Source: Mariniflexile jejuense
GTDB taxonomy: Bacteria > Bacteroidota > Bacteroidia > Flavobacteriales > Flavobacteriaceae
Reading direction: 5' to 3'
Assembly: GCF_042675665.1 (NCBI RefSeq)
Contig: NZ_JBHTJI010000001.1
Coordinates: 1,612,001-1,676,000, forward strand
Length of the DNA: 64,000 nt
Both the position numbers and the translations under genes were made by a program. The notes beneath the pieces were generated by a model, which was not told the DNA's origin, made no database searches, and saw nothing but the letters and a program-made list of their open reading frames with translations. Below, piece by piece: positions 43,082 through 51,823 of this stretch. How positions within the stretch are numbered: the first letter of the stretch is position 1; every line of letters starts with the position of its first letter.

Positions 43082-44372
43082 GTCCTGATTCTAAAATAAT
43101 ATTAAACAATTCTTTAAATCCTTGCCAACGTTCAATATCGCTAAAGGTATAATTATGAAAAACAGGAACAAACTCACCATTTACTTGCTTCACTTCATTA
43201 ATTATCTTATTTAACGTTTTCTTTTTATCTAATAATGACTGGTTTTTTAATAACACATAATCCATCACATGATACGAATGTATTTTAAGAGGTGTTTGAA
43301 TTTCATAATCTAAATCGTAAAAGAAGAACGGTGTGCAAGAACCTGCTCGAAACCCTATTTGATTGACGTAACCCATTGTATAATCTTCTAAAATCTCTAA
43401 CTCTATTAAATTTCTATACGATTCTGGTAAGTTTAGTTTTGAAAACGATTGGCGTGATGCTTTTAATGTGGTGTTCAAAATATCTTCCATTTTTTGCTTT
43501 TCTTTCTTTAAAACAGAAAAGCTATCAATGGCGAAAAATGATGTTTTTAAACCAACCTCACAGTAATCGGCAACGTGTTTTATAAGTGAAATAAACTGCT
43601 TTTTATTTGGGTTGATGCCTTTATCGTAGGTTGAGTAATCGCCTATTAAGAAGAAAAAAAGAAACTTAAATTTACTTTGTTTTTGCTTGTTTACAATGTA
43701 CTTAAAGGTGTCGTACGGGTCGTGCTTCAAACCAAAAATTACCATAAACCTGTTGTACAAATTTTTAAGTTTTAAGGCAAATATATCTTTTACAACGCCT
43801 CCAAAACTTCGCATAATGCCTTTTAGTTTATAATGATACGGACTTGGCACATCTATAATTGGTTTGATACTGTATTGTTTTTGAGGAAATACAAATTCAG
43901 GAAAGTGACTTTGTAGCGCTTCCTTAAATTTATGTGCCCAAATATCTACTACGGGTTGGTGTAAAAATCCGTTTTTAAAAGCTATACTTTCAGTAGCTAA
44001 AAACCGTCCGTATTCGTCTTTTACGTGTGGTAAATACTCTTCATATCTGGATAATAAATAAAATGATGCTGCAAAAACATCAAAAGGAATAGCGCTTTTT
44101 TCACCATTAAAAAAGAAACACTTTGTATCGTCCCATTTTAATACATTAATATCAATATCATTTAAACCTTGTTCAAATAAAATATCATGACTTTTTATAA
44201 AAAACTCATTGCTTAATTGTTGTTTGGTGTATGATATTTTTAAACTGTCATGAGCAATAAATGCTTCAATTTTGGTTGTAAACGACACTTCAATTCCTAA
44301 AATACGTGTACAAATATGCTTAAAAACGTATTTTAATCGTGGTGAAATGGTATGTGTGTAAACTAAAAGCAT
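43071..44372 (-). CDS. Polysaccharide deacetylase-like protein with altered metal motifs
   Basis: A 433-residue protein that follows the Bacteroidota polysaccharide deacetylase family with an N-terminal extra domain (1-165). Recognisable family elements are RYEEYLPHVKDEYGRF (109-124), LPESYRNLIELEILEDYTMG and GFRAGSCTPFFFYDL (340-354). Two metal-binding positions of the NodB fold look changed: the Asp-x-Asp of motif 1 reads D174-Val-Pro176, and the HPSY-type motif 2 reads GLKTS (Lys276 where His is expected). The protein may thus have lost or altered deacetylase activity. It is the first gene of a two-gene unit with the YjjG phosphatase. Confidence 0.72.
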   Translation of the reverse strand: MLLVYTHTISPRLKYVFKHICTRILGIEVSFTTKIEAFIAHDSLKISYTKQQLSNEFFIKSHDILFEQGLNDIDINVLKWDDTKCFFFNGEKSAIPFDVFAASFYLLSRYEEYLPHVKDEYGRFLATESIAFKNGFLHQPVVDIWAHKFKEALQSHFPEFVFPQKQYSIKPIIDVPSPYHYKLKGIMRSFGGVVKDIFALKLKNLYNRFMVIFGLKHDPYDTFKYIVNKQKQSKFKFLFFFLIGDYSTYDKGINPNKKQFISLIKHVADYCEVGLKTSFFAIDSFSVLKKEKQKMEDILNTTLKASRQSFSKLNLPESYRNLIELEILEDYTMGYVNQIGFRAGSCTPFFFYDLDYEIQTPLKIHSYHVMDYVLLKNQSLLDKKKTLNKIINEVKQVNGEFVPVFHNYTFSDIERWQGFKELFNIILESGHEN

Positions 44373-44463
44373 CTAAAACATTAATTCCAATATTAAAATT
44401 CCAAAATCCAAAAATCCTATTAATTAAAATTTATTGAAATTGTTTTCATTTTTATCATTAACC

Positions 44464-45162
44464 TTACATAAGGTTTTCATCGGCAAAACTAAAGTATGCA
44501 TTTTCGGTTATAATAAGGTGGTCTAACACTTTTATATCTAAACTTTCTGCGGCTACCTTTAGTTTGTTTGTTATTTGTTTATCGGCTTCACTAGGTTTTA
44601 ATGTGCCCGATGGATGGTTGTGTGCTAAAATTAATCCAACAGCACCAACTTCTAAAGCGTTTTTTAGTACCAATCGCACATCAACCAACGTGCCTGTAAT
44701 ACCGCCTTTGCTTAATTGATTTTTTTGAATTACTTTATTAGAATTGTTTAAATAAATTATCCAAAACTCCTCATGTTGCAATTCACCAATTACGGGTTGC
44801 ATCAACTCAAAAACCGATTTACTTGAACTTATTTGTTTTTTCTGTAAAGCCTCCTCGCCTCTTCGCCTTCTACCTAATTCTAAAGCTGCTGCAATGGTAA
44901 TGGCCTTAGCTTCACCAATACCTTTAAATTCCATAAGTTGCTTGATGGAAAGCTTGCCAAGTGCATTCAAATTATTATCAACACTCGCTAAAATACGCTT
45001 GCATAAATCAACTGCACTTTCATTTCTGTTACCAGAACCAATTAAAATAGCAACCAATTCGGCATCGCTTAAAGTAGCTTTACCTTTGTTTAGTAATTTC
45101 TCCCGTGGTTGGTCGTCTTGACTCCAATTTTTTATTGAAAACGAGGCTTGTTTTTCTTGCAT
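44464..45162 (-). CDS. radC: RadC-family (JAB/JAMM domain) protein
   Basis: A 232-residue protein with an N-terminal helix-hairpin-helix region (MEFKGIGEAKAITIAAALEL) and the RadC JAMM metal-binding motif HNHPSGTLKPSEAD (H181, H183, D194). It was named for DNA repair, but a role in repair has been questioned and the substrate is unknown. It is divergent from the PaiB-like gene, with 64 bp between. A near-consensus -7 box (TATCTTTA) lies only 4 bp before the start codon. Confidence 0.92.
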   Translation of the reverse strand: MQEKQASFSIKNWSQDDQPREKLLNKGKATLSDAELVAILIGSGNRNESAVDLCKRILASVDNNLNALGKLSIKQLMEFKGIGEAKAITIAAALELGRRRRGEEALQKKQISSSKSVFELMQPVIGELQHEEFWIIYLNNSNKVIQKNQLSKGGITGTLVDVRLVLKNALEVGAVGLILAHNHPSGTLKPSEADKQITNKLKVAAESLDIKVLDHLIITENAYFSFADENLM

Positions 45163-45226
45163 TAAGTAAAGATATATATTGTACTTTTATAAACCAATAA
45201 TCGTAAATTTAAAATTGTAAATCTGT

Positions 45227-45820
45227 TTGAATTATCCACCAAAAATACATCAAGATACTAACATTAATCACATGATTGAAGTGATTAAAACCTACCCATT
45301 GGCCACCATCATTTCGGTAAAAAACAACGAACCACTTATTACGCACTTACCTTTAATTTATAATGAAGCTGGAAGATTAATTGGTCATATCGATAAGCAA
45401 AATCCCCAAGCAGCATTGCTAAAAAACAGTTTACCTATTACTGTTTTATTTTCAGGTCCGCAATGCTATATTTCGCCAAGTATTTATACAACTACACAAT
45501 TACCAACTTGGAATTATATTAAAGTACACCTAAAAGGCACGGTTAATGCTATTGAAAGTAAAGAGGCTTTAAAAGAATCGATTATTAAAATGACTGAATT
45601 TCTTGAAGCTCCTGAACACAAATACATTTTAGAACCCGACAACCAACGTATGCTTGGTGCTTTAGATTATATTGATATGTTTGAAATTACAATTGATGCT
45701 TGGGAAGGCAAATTTAAACTCTCGCAAGACAAAAAACCTCAAGATATTGAAAATGCCCGAGCCGAATTAATACGCGCCAACCAACAAAGTATAGCGTATT
45801 TTTTAAATAATATATTTTAA
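45227..45820 (+). CDS. PaiB-like FMN-binding protein
   Basis: A 197-residue protein of the FMN-binding split-barrel family often called FMN-binding negative transcriptional regulator (PaiB). The start is a TTG at 45227: it gives the expected N-terminus NYPPKIHQDTN, while the first ATG would cut off the conserved opening. Conserved stretches are PLATIISVKNNEPLITHLPL, GHIDKQNPQAALL, GPQCYISPSIY and PTWNYIKVHLKGTV. PaiB proteins are associated with sporulation and protease control in Bacillus; the role in this phylum is unclear. It precedes the secreted esterase genes but need not share their function. Confidence 0.83.
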   Translation: MNYPPKIHQDTNINHMIEVIKTYPLATIISVKNNEPLITHLPLIYNEAGRLIGHIDKQNPQAALLKNSLPITVLFSGPQCYISPSIYTTTQLPTWNYIKVHLKGTVNAIESKEALKESIIKMTEFLEAPEHKYILEPDNQRMLGALDYIDMFEITIDAWEGKFKLSQDKKPQDIENARAELIRANQQSIAYFLNNIF

Positions 45821-45837
45821 TACATAGCTACTTGTTT

Positions 45838-46701
45838 ATGAAGTACATCATGCTCATCATGGCTTTTTTTTGCTATACACACATTTTCTTTGCTCAAGAA
45901 AAAGAATACACATCTGTTGAATATCCTGATGATTACACCGCAGAAATTGATGTAGTTTACACCCAAGTTAATAACTGGAAAGGCTACATGGATATTTTTA
46001 CAAACCCGAATGCCAAAACACCAACACCTATTGTAATTAATATACATGGCGGCGGTTGGAAAAGCGGACAGAAAGAATCGCAAACAGGTCTTGAAACCTT
46101 TTTTAGTAATGGTTATGCCGTTGCCAATGTAAGCTACCGTTTGGTAGATGTAGCACCTGCGCCTGCTGCCATTCAAGATGTACGTTGTGCGTTGTTATAC
46201 ATTTATAGAAATGCAAAAAAACTAAATATAGACACCAATAAAATTGTTATTATGGGCGGTTCTGCTGGCGGGCATTTAGCACTTATGGCTGGTTTATTGG
46301 CCGACAATAATAGTTTTGATAGCAATTGCCCAAACTCCGAAAACATTAAAGTAGCTGCTATTATTGATAAATATGGCGTTACCGACTTAACACCACTTGC
46401 CTATAGAAATTCGCCAAGAGATTGGCTAGGGCTTAATAATATTGATGCCGAATTTGTAAAAAAAGTATCGCCTATAAATTACATATCACAAAACAGTCCT
46501 CCTATTTTTATAGCTCATGGTGATGCAGATCCTGTTGTGCCTTACAAACAATCGCTAATACTCTACAAACGTTTAAAAGTTTACAAGGTAAAAACCCGTC
46601 TTTTAACTATTAAAAAAGGCAGACATGGAAATTTCACCCAAAAACAAAACATCCTTTTAAGCAAAAGTATTTGGAAATTTTTGAATAACTTAGGGCTGTA
46701 A
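45838..46701 (+). CDS. Secreted alpha/beta-hydrolase (BD-FAE-like esterase), copy 1
   Basis: A 287-residue exported esterase of the acetyl-esterase/feruloyl-esterase-like group. The ATG at 45838 fits a signal peptide (MKYIMLIMAFFCYTHIFFAQ); an in-frame TTG 6 bp earlier is less likely. The oxyanion motif NIHGGGW is at 68-74, the nucleophile S142 in MGGSAGGH, the acid D231 in HGDADPVVP and the base H263 in GRHGNF. A tandem paralogue follows 27 bp downstream. The likely role is deacylation of an acylated carbohydrate outside the inner membrane, but the substrate is not shown. Confidence 0.85.
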   Translation: MKYIMLIMAFFCYTHIFFAQEKEYTSVEYPDDYTAEIDVVYTQVNNWKGYMDIFTNPNAKTPTPIVINIHGGGWKSGQKESQTGLETFFSNGYAVANVSYRLVDVAPAPAAIQDVRCALLYIYRNAKKLNIDTNKIVIMGGSAGGHLALMAGLLADNNSFDSNCPNSENIKVAAIIDKYGVTDLTPLAYRNSPRDWLGLNNIDAEFVKKVSPINYISQNSPPIFIAHGDADPVVPYKQSLILYKRLKVYKVKTRLLTIKKGRHGNFTQKQNILLSKSIWKFLNNLGL

Positions 46702-46728
46702 CTCTAAATACAAATACCTTGTTTACAC

Positions 46729-47594
46729 ATGAAACAGTTGTTTTTATTAATAATTTTCAACCTTTTATGTGTAATTACTACACATTCACAAGAACAAACT
46801 TATAAGCCAGTAAAGTTTCCTGATGGTTACCAAAGTCAAATTGATGTAGTTTATACACAAGTGAATGGTTGGAATGGGCGCATGGATATTTACACAAACC
46901 CAACTACCAAAACCCCAACACCTATTGTTATCAACATTCACGGTGGTGGTTGGAATCATGGTGAAAAAGAATCGCAAACTGGTTTTGGTTCCTGGTTTAA
47001 AAATGGTTATGCTGTAGCAAACGTAGAGTACCGCTTGGTAAATGTTGCTCCTGCACCTGCTGCTATTGAAGATGTGCGATGCGCTTTAATATACATCATC
47101 AAAAATGCCAAAGCTTTAAATATAGATACAAATAAAATTGTTATTATGGGTGGTTCATCTGGCGGTCATTTAGCACTTATGACTGGTTTATTAGGAAATG
47201 ATAAACGCTTCGACACCAATTGCAACCATGACAAAACCATTAAAATAGCTGCTATTGTTGATAAATATGGTGTTACCGATTAACACCTTTATCAAAATGG
47301 AAATCGGCAAAAAACTGGCTAGGAACCAACTACAACAATACCTCTTTCATAGAATCTGTTTCGCCGCTTTACCATGTAAACAACCAAAGTCCACCCACAT
47401 TTATAGTTCATGGTGATGCAGATCCAACGGTTCCTTACCAACAATCTGTAGTTCTTTATGAAAAACTAAAAGCCAATGGTATTAAAACCGAATTTTTAAC
47501 CATTACTGGTGGCGTTCATGGCAAGTTTAATGAAGAACAAAACAGCAATTTAAGCAAACGTATGTGGGATTTTTTAAATAACTTAGGGCTATAA
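46729..47594 (+). pseudogene. Secreted alpha/beta-hydrolase, copy 2, disrupted by a one-base frameshift
   Basis: A tandem paralogue of the preceding esterase. The first frame runs to a stop at 47283 (ending DKYGVTD) with signal peptide, NIHGGGW and MGGSSGGH intact. At the same point copy 1 reads GTT ACC GAC TTA ACA CC, whereas this copy reads GTT ACC GAT TAA CAC C, one base shorter. Shifting frame there restores homology to the end: LTPLSKWKSAKNWLG, then HGDADPTVPY with the catalytic Asp, GGVHGKF with the His, and the shared ending LNNLGL with its stop at 47594. As written, the product lacks its catalytic Asp and His. A recent mutation or a sequencing error are the two explanations. Confidence 0.85.
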
Positions 47595-47619
47595 TACTGA
47601 AAAATAAAAACTTACAAAG

Positions 47620-48507
47620 ATGAAAAAACTAACTAAAGAAGATATCAATCAAGAAGTTTTTGATTTATATGATGATTATGCTCATAATAAAATTGGCAGA
47701 CGTCAATTTGTTGAAAAGCTCTCATTGTACGCCATTGGCGGTATAACCGTAGCGTCTTTACTAAGTTTTATGTCACCTAATTATATCGATTCACTATTAG
47801 TAAAACCAGATGATGAACGCTTAGATTCTGATTATATTACCTACCCTTCACCTAAAGGTGGTGGTATTATTAAAGGCTTACTGTCAATGCCTAATAACAC
47901 AATAGATAAATTACCTGGCATTATTGTAGTACACGAAAACCGAGGTTTAAACCCTTATATTGAAGATGTTGGCAGGCGTGCAGCACTAGATGGTTTCATT
48001 TCACTAGCACCCGATGCGTTGTCTCCATTAGGTGGTTACCCTGGAAATGATGATGATGGACGTGAACTTCAAAAAAAACGCGACCGAAACGACATGCTTG
48101 AAGATTTTATAGCGGCGTTTAACTATTTAAGCACCCACGAACATTGCGATGGCAACATAGGTGTGGTTGGTTTTTGTTTTGGTGGTTGGATAGCAAATAT
48201 GATGGCCGTAAACCTACCAACCTTAAAAGCAGCTGTTCCTTTTTATGGCGGACAACCAACTGCCGAAGAAGCAGCAAAAATAAAAACACCATTACAACTA
48301 CATTACGCTGGTTTAGATACCCGTGTAAATGAAGGTTGGGATGCTTACCAAACCGTTTTAAAAGCTAATAACGTAGAATATGCTGCCCATTTTTACCCCG
48401 ATGTAAATCATGGCTTTCATAACAATACCACACCGCGTTATGATGATAAAGCAGCAACATTGGCTTGGGATAGAACCATTGCCTTTTTTAAAGAAAGGCT
48501 TAAATAA
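47620..48507 (+). CDS. Dienelactone hydrolase-family protein with Tat-like signal
   Basis: A 295-residue alpha/beta hydrolase. The catalytic triad is Cys-Asp-His: C186 in GFCFGGW, D233 in GLDTRVNEG, and H264 in NHGFHNN, with the activating Glu in VVHENRG (E106). The N-terminus has KIGRRQFVEKLS (R27-R28) ahead of a hydrophobic stretch, matching a twin-arginine export signal. It is therefore probably exported folded, unlike the cytoplasmic dienelactone hydrolases of aromatic degradation. It follows the two esterase copies and precedes a VOC protein on the same strand, so a shared extracytoplasmic role is plausible. Confidence 0.87.
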   Translation: MKKLTKEDINQEVFDLYDDYAHNKIGRRQFVEKLSLYAIGGITVASLLSFMSPNYIDSLLVKPDDERLDSDYITYPSPKGGGIIKGLLSMPNNTIDKLPGIIVVHENRGLNPYIEDVGRRAALDGFISLAPDALSPLGGYPGNDDDGRELQKKRDRNDMLEDFIAAFNYLSTHEHCDGNIGVVGFCFGGWIANMMAVNLPTLKAAVPFYGGQPTAEEAAKIKTPLQLHYAGLDTRVNEGWDAYQTVLKANNVEYAAHFYPDVNHGFHNNTTPRYDDKAATLAWDRTIAFFKERLK

Positions 48508-48518
48508 CATCATTTGAA

Positions 48519-48980
48519 ATGAAAGAAATTAGTTTAATTTGCCTTTTAATTCTGTTTAACAACACAACACACACACAAAACAACACTGATTTTTCTATGA
48601 CTTTCAATCATGTAGCGTTGTCTGTAAAAAACCTTGAACAATCTGCTCAGTTCTATAAAAACACACTTAACCTTAAAGAAATAACAAATAAAACAAAAAA
48701 AGATAGCCGAAAATGGCTTTCACTTGGTGATGGTAAAGAATTGCATTTAATTTCAGATTTTGAAGGTGCTATAATTGTAACCAAAGCTGTTCATATGGCA
48801 TTAACAACATCAGATTTTGACGCATTTATTGAAAAACTTAAATCCATGCATATTAATTATACCGATTGGGAAGGTAACCTAAATATAATTAGTATTCGGG
48901 CAGATGGTATAAAACAAGTGTTTTTTCAAGATCCAGATGGCTATTGGATTGAAGTAAACAGCGTTGGGCAAACCAATTAA
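48519..48980 (+). CDS. VOC-family (glyoxalase/dioxygenase-fold) protein
   Basis: A 153-residue protein with a short hydrophobic signal-like start (MKEISLICLLILFNN) and a vicinal oxygen chelate fold. Metal-ligand candidates in order are His in FNHVALSVKN, Glu/His in GKELHLI, His in AVHMALTT and Glu in YWIEVNS. The family covers glyoxalases, dioxygenases and resistance proteins, so no reaction can be assigned. It is 11 bp downstream of the dienelactone hydrolase gene, and an internal ATG (MTFNHVALSV) would give a cytoplasmic form. Confidence 0.83.
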   Translation: MKEISLICLLILFNNTTHTQNNTDFSMTFNHVALSVKNLEQSAQFYKNTLNLKEITNKTKKDSRKWLSLGDGKELHLISDFEGAIIVTKAVHMALTTSDFDAFIEKLKSMHINYTDWEGNLNIISIRADGIKQVFFQDPDGYWIEVNSVGQTN

Positions 48981-48997
48981 CTATAGTAATAATATAA

Positions 48998-49804
48998 TTA
49001 CAGCTTTTTAAGCAGAATATTTCTGTATTCTACTTTCATAGGTGGACCAACATGAACCTGTACGCCTAAATAACCAGAAAATGCTTGATTAATTAAATCG
49101 GCATCAATAACGTCACTCATCAAAACATCATTAACATAATGTTGTAATCTGTTGCCTTTAATTATAAGATGTACTTGGTTCCATTCGCCATTTTTAATTT
49201 CTAATTTTAAAATATCAGAATTGCCTAAAGATTCTAAAACTTCTCTAATTTGCCAACAATTCTTTTCAATGTTTGATTTTAAATCAACTACGCTATCTTT
49301 ATTTTCAATGATAACTTTTTCACCTCGGTAAGCTAAAGTAGTACGTTTTCGCTCTTCGTAGTTTTGCCCTGTATATCTATTCTTGCCATCAATATCTGCC
49401 TGATAACCTCGTAGCGCAAACGGCACATCTGCAATAAGCTCACTTCGGTAATTAATGCCACTATTCCCAGCTTCAGAAATTCTATACTCCAATTTTAATT
49501 CAAAATCAGTTGGTTGGTCGCCTTGCCAAATAATAAAACTATTTGTTTTTAAAATAGTTTCTGGCGTAATTTCTCCAACCAAATTACCATTTTCAACACG
49601 CCAATAAGTTGGGTCTCCAATCCAATCTGTTAAGGTTTTACCATCAAATATTGGCAAAAAGCCTTCATCGTTTTCACTAAAAGGTATTTCGTTATTATTT
49701 TCAGGCTGTTGTGCATTTACTTCAAAAAATAAAAAATTGCATAGTAGCACATACATCAAACCTGCATTTAATATATTATTTGCTCTTAATCGTGTTCGAT
49801 TCAT
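48998..49804 (-). CDS. DUF1080 (3-keto-disaccharide hydrolase-like) secreted protein
   Basis: A 268-residue exported protein (signal around MNRTRLRANNILNAGLMYV, LLCNFLFFEVNAQ) with one DUF1080 jelly-roll domain: FLPIFDGKTLTDWIGDPTYW, VENGNLVGEITPE, ISEAGNSGINYRSEL, and the C-terminal VHVGPPMKVEYRNILLKKL. The family includes 3-keto-glucoside hydrolases and other carbohydrate-binding proteins. It converges on the VOC gene with 17 bp between, so it is not part of that operon but may serve the same sugar-related locus. Confidence 0.85.
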   Translation of the reverse strand: MNRTRLRANNILNAGLMYVLLCNFLFFEVNAQQPENNNEIPFSENDEGFLPIFDGKTLTDWIGDPTYWRVENGNLVGEITPETILKTNSFIIWQGDQPTDFELKLEYRISEAGNSGINYRSELIADVPFALRGYQADIDGKNRYTGQNYEERKRTTLAYRGEKVIIENKDSVVDLKSNIEKNCWQIREVLESLGNSDILKLEIKNGEWNQVHLIIKGNRLQHYVNDVLMSDVIDADLINQAFSGYLGVQVHVGPPMKVEYRNILLKKL

Positions 49805-50172
49805 AATTTTTTTTAAGTAAAATGACCATTATAACATATACCATCGGGTTTGTAAAATTGTTGTAAGCATACCAATAGCCTGTGCCAAAGTATAAAGTAA
49901 AAATAGGATTTTATACGTTACAAATAACCGTATTGATGAATACTTTAAAGGTAATGCCAAAACTATTATGCAACGGTTTCTTTAGTAAAATATCTATAAA
50001 ATGTAAAAGCAGACTAAAATAAAATCCATTTTAAACAATCGACAAATAGTAACCGAGTATTTAAAAATTAATTTATGTAAGAGGATTTTTATTATATTCG
50101 TAGGCATATAAATTACATATAAACAATTGTTTTTATCCAGTTGTTTTAGCAAAAATTAAAACCAACAGTGGA
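49805..50172. other. 368-bp gap between DUF1080 and a membrane protein gene
   Basis: No coding frame, tRNA or strong hairpin was found. Some near matches to the -7 element occur (for example TATATTCG at about 50093-50100 on the plus strand), without a TTG at the right distance. I see nothing else of note. The gap marks the transition from the esterase locus to the accessory-type genes at 50-53 kb. Confidence 0.45.
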
Positions 50173-50775
50173 ATGACAAGAGAACAACATTTATCATATT
50201 GCAAAATTTGCCTGAATAGGAAAATGGATATAAAAAAAGGACTAGTCTGCAACTTAACAAATGAAATCGCTGACTTTGAAGAAACTTGTGAGAATTTTAA
50301 AGAAGATTCTATTGAGAGAAAAAAATTAGATTCTATACCAAGTATTCAAGAAGTTGAAAGTACTGCAAAATTAAGTAATGGTTCGCAATGGTTTATTTGG
50401 ATTTTTGGCTTATCTGTGATAAACACTTTAATCCTATATTTTGGTGGGCAAGTTTCATTTATTTTTGGACTTGGAATTACTCAACTTTTTGAAGGAATTT
50501 ATATTGGAATTTTTGGAGATTTAAATTTATTAGGAGTAATAATAAGTATCTTAATTTCTGGAATTTTTGCGATTATTTGGCATTTTTCTAAAAATTTGAG
50601 TAAAACAGCTTTCATTATTGGAATGATAATTTATGGAATAGACGCTTTGATTTTATTAGCATTTCAGGATTGGCTAAGTTCTGGAGTCCACTTGTATGCG
50701 TTGTTTATGATTTTTAAAGGATACCAAAGTGTTGACGAATTGAAAAAAGAAAAAACTTTCACTAGCAATGTATAA
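50173..50775 (+). CDS. Membrane protein with N-terminal four-Cys motif
   Basis: A 200-residue protein of unknown function. Residues 1-45 carry four Cys (C10, C13, C26, C39) in the pattern YCKICLN - GLVCNLTNE - FEETCENF, which looks like a small zinc-binding cytoplasmic module common at the start of flavobacterial membrane proteins. Three to four hydrophobic segments follow from about residue 72 (WFIWIFGLSVINTLILYFGG onward). No catalytic motif is visible. The gene is compositionally AT-rich and stands alone between two gaps. The next gene also begins with membrane segments, so the two may belong to one accessory module. Confidence 0.65.
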   Translation: MTREQHLSYCKICLNRKMDIKKGLVCNLTNEIADFEETCENFKEDSIERKKLDSIPSIQEVESTAKLSNGSQWFIWIFGLSVINTLILYFGGQVSFIFGLGITQLFEGIYIGIFGDLNLLGVIISILISGIFAIIWHFSKNLSKTAFIIGMIIYGIDALILLAFQDWLSSGVHLYALFMIFKGYQSVDELKKEKTFTSNV

Positions 50776-50789
50776 TCACAATTACAGCG

Positions 50790-50850
50790 GATTCGATTAC
50801 GTCCGAATCCTGACGGATTTACTAAAATCTGTGATAAACCGAAAATCCTC
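50790..50850. repeat. Pair of small hairpins between two membrane protein genes
   Basis: GGATTCG and CGAATCC form a 7-bp stem with an 8-nt loop (about 50794-50815), followed directly by a second GGATTT / AAATCT-type stem. No T run follows, so this is not an intrinsic terminator. The element may be a palindromic repeat or cassette boundary. Confidence 0.4.
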
Positions 50851-50905
50851 AAACACAAAATCGCATTATTCTTATGCATAAATATTAGCCACAATTAACC
50901 AAAAA

Positions 50906-51823
50906 ATGAACGAATTAACTAAACTTGGAAAAAAAAGAACAATACTAATTTCAATAAGTATTTTATTAATTTCAATTCACACAATATATTTTTATCATTC
51001 TGTAAGACCAGAAATCGAGTCAAAAAAACTTATCCAACAAATAATAAGATTTTTATTGACAATCGGACTTTTAATAATGGTATATAAAGGAAAGAATTGG
51101 GCGAAAATTGTTTCGATAATTTTATTCTCTATAGCAATTTTAGGAGCATTAGTTGGCTTAGGAACTTTAGATACACCTTTTGTGAATAAGATCCCTTTAT
51201 TAGTTATGATTTTTGTCTATTCAATAGCAATTTATCATTTCGGTTTTGCTGAAAGTTTTAAAGAGTTTTTTAAATTTCAAAATACTGAAATCACTATATC
51301 ATATCCAGATTCTAAAAAAACAATGGAATCAGAAAAATTTTGGAAAATTATTGAATTTACCAAATCTGAAAGCACTGGAGATTATGAAAAACAACAATCT
51401 CTACTAAAAAAAGAATTGCAAAAACTTACAGTAAAAGAGGTTTTAGAATTTGACAATAAATTTAGAAAATTAAGAGGAGAAATCTATACTTGGGATTTTT
51501 GGGCTGCTGCTTATATAATAAATGGAGGATGCTCTGATGACTGTTTCTCGGATTTTCGGGGTTGGTTAATTGGACAAGGAAAATCTATATTTGAAAATGC
51601 AGTTAAGAATATTGAAACACTTTCAGAACTCCATGAAACAAATGATGGAGATTGGGAAGGCTTGAGTTATATTCCAACCGAAGTTTATAAAAAAAAGATA
51701 GGGAATGAGATGCCTCAAGGAATTCAAGAAAATTTTAAAATTACTGGAGATGAATGGGAAGAAGACGAAAATGAATTGGAAAGCAGATATCCGAAATTAT
51801 GGGCAAAATTTGGAGTAAAATAA
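50906..51823 (+). CDS. Membrane protein with C-terminal DUF4240 domain
   Basis: A 305-residue protein. The first 115 residues hold four hydrophobic segments (around 12-33, 46-61, 66-88 and 95-114). From about residue 147 on the sequence matches DUF4240: SEKFWKIIEFTKSES, then the family hallmark TWDFWAAAYIINGGCSDDCF and FRGWLIGQGKSIFENA. DUF4240 proteins are usually soluble and of unknown function, often near WGR or Imm-like genes, so the membrane fusion is unusual. The domain ends in an acidic stretch (DEWEEDENELE). Confidence 0.75.
   Translation: MNELTKLGKKRTILISISILLISIHTIYFYHSVRPEIESKKLIQQIIRFLLTIGLLIMVYKGKNWAKIVSIILFSIAILGALVGLGTLDTPFVNKIPLLVMIFVYSIAIYHFGFAESFKEFFKFQNTEITISYPDSKKTMESEKFWKIIEFTKSESTGDYEKQQSLLKKELQKLTVKEVLEFDNKFRKLRGEIYTWDFWAAAYIINGGCSDDCFSDFRGWLIGQGKSIFENAVKNIETLSELHETNDGDWEGLSYIPTEVYKKKIGNEMPQGIQENFKITGDEWEEDENELESRYPKLWAKFGVK

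Noticed and set aside
46786..46977. Antisense frame in the second esterase copy
   Set aside because: It mirrors the conserved coding sequence on the opposite strand and has a counterpart in copy 1 for the same reason; not a gene.
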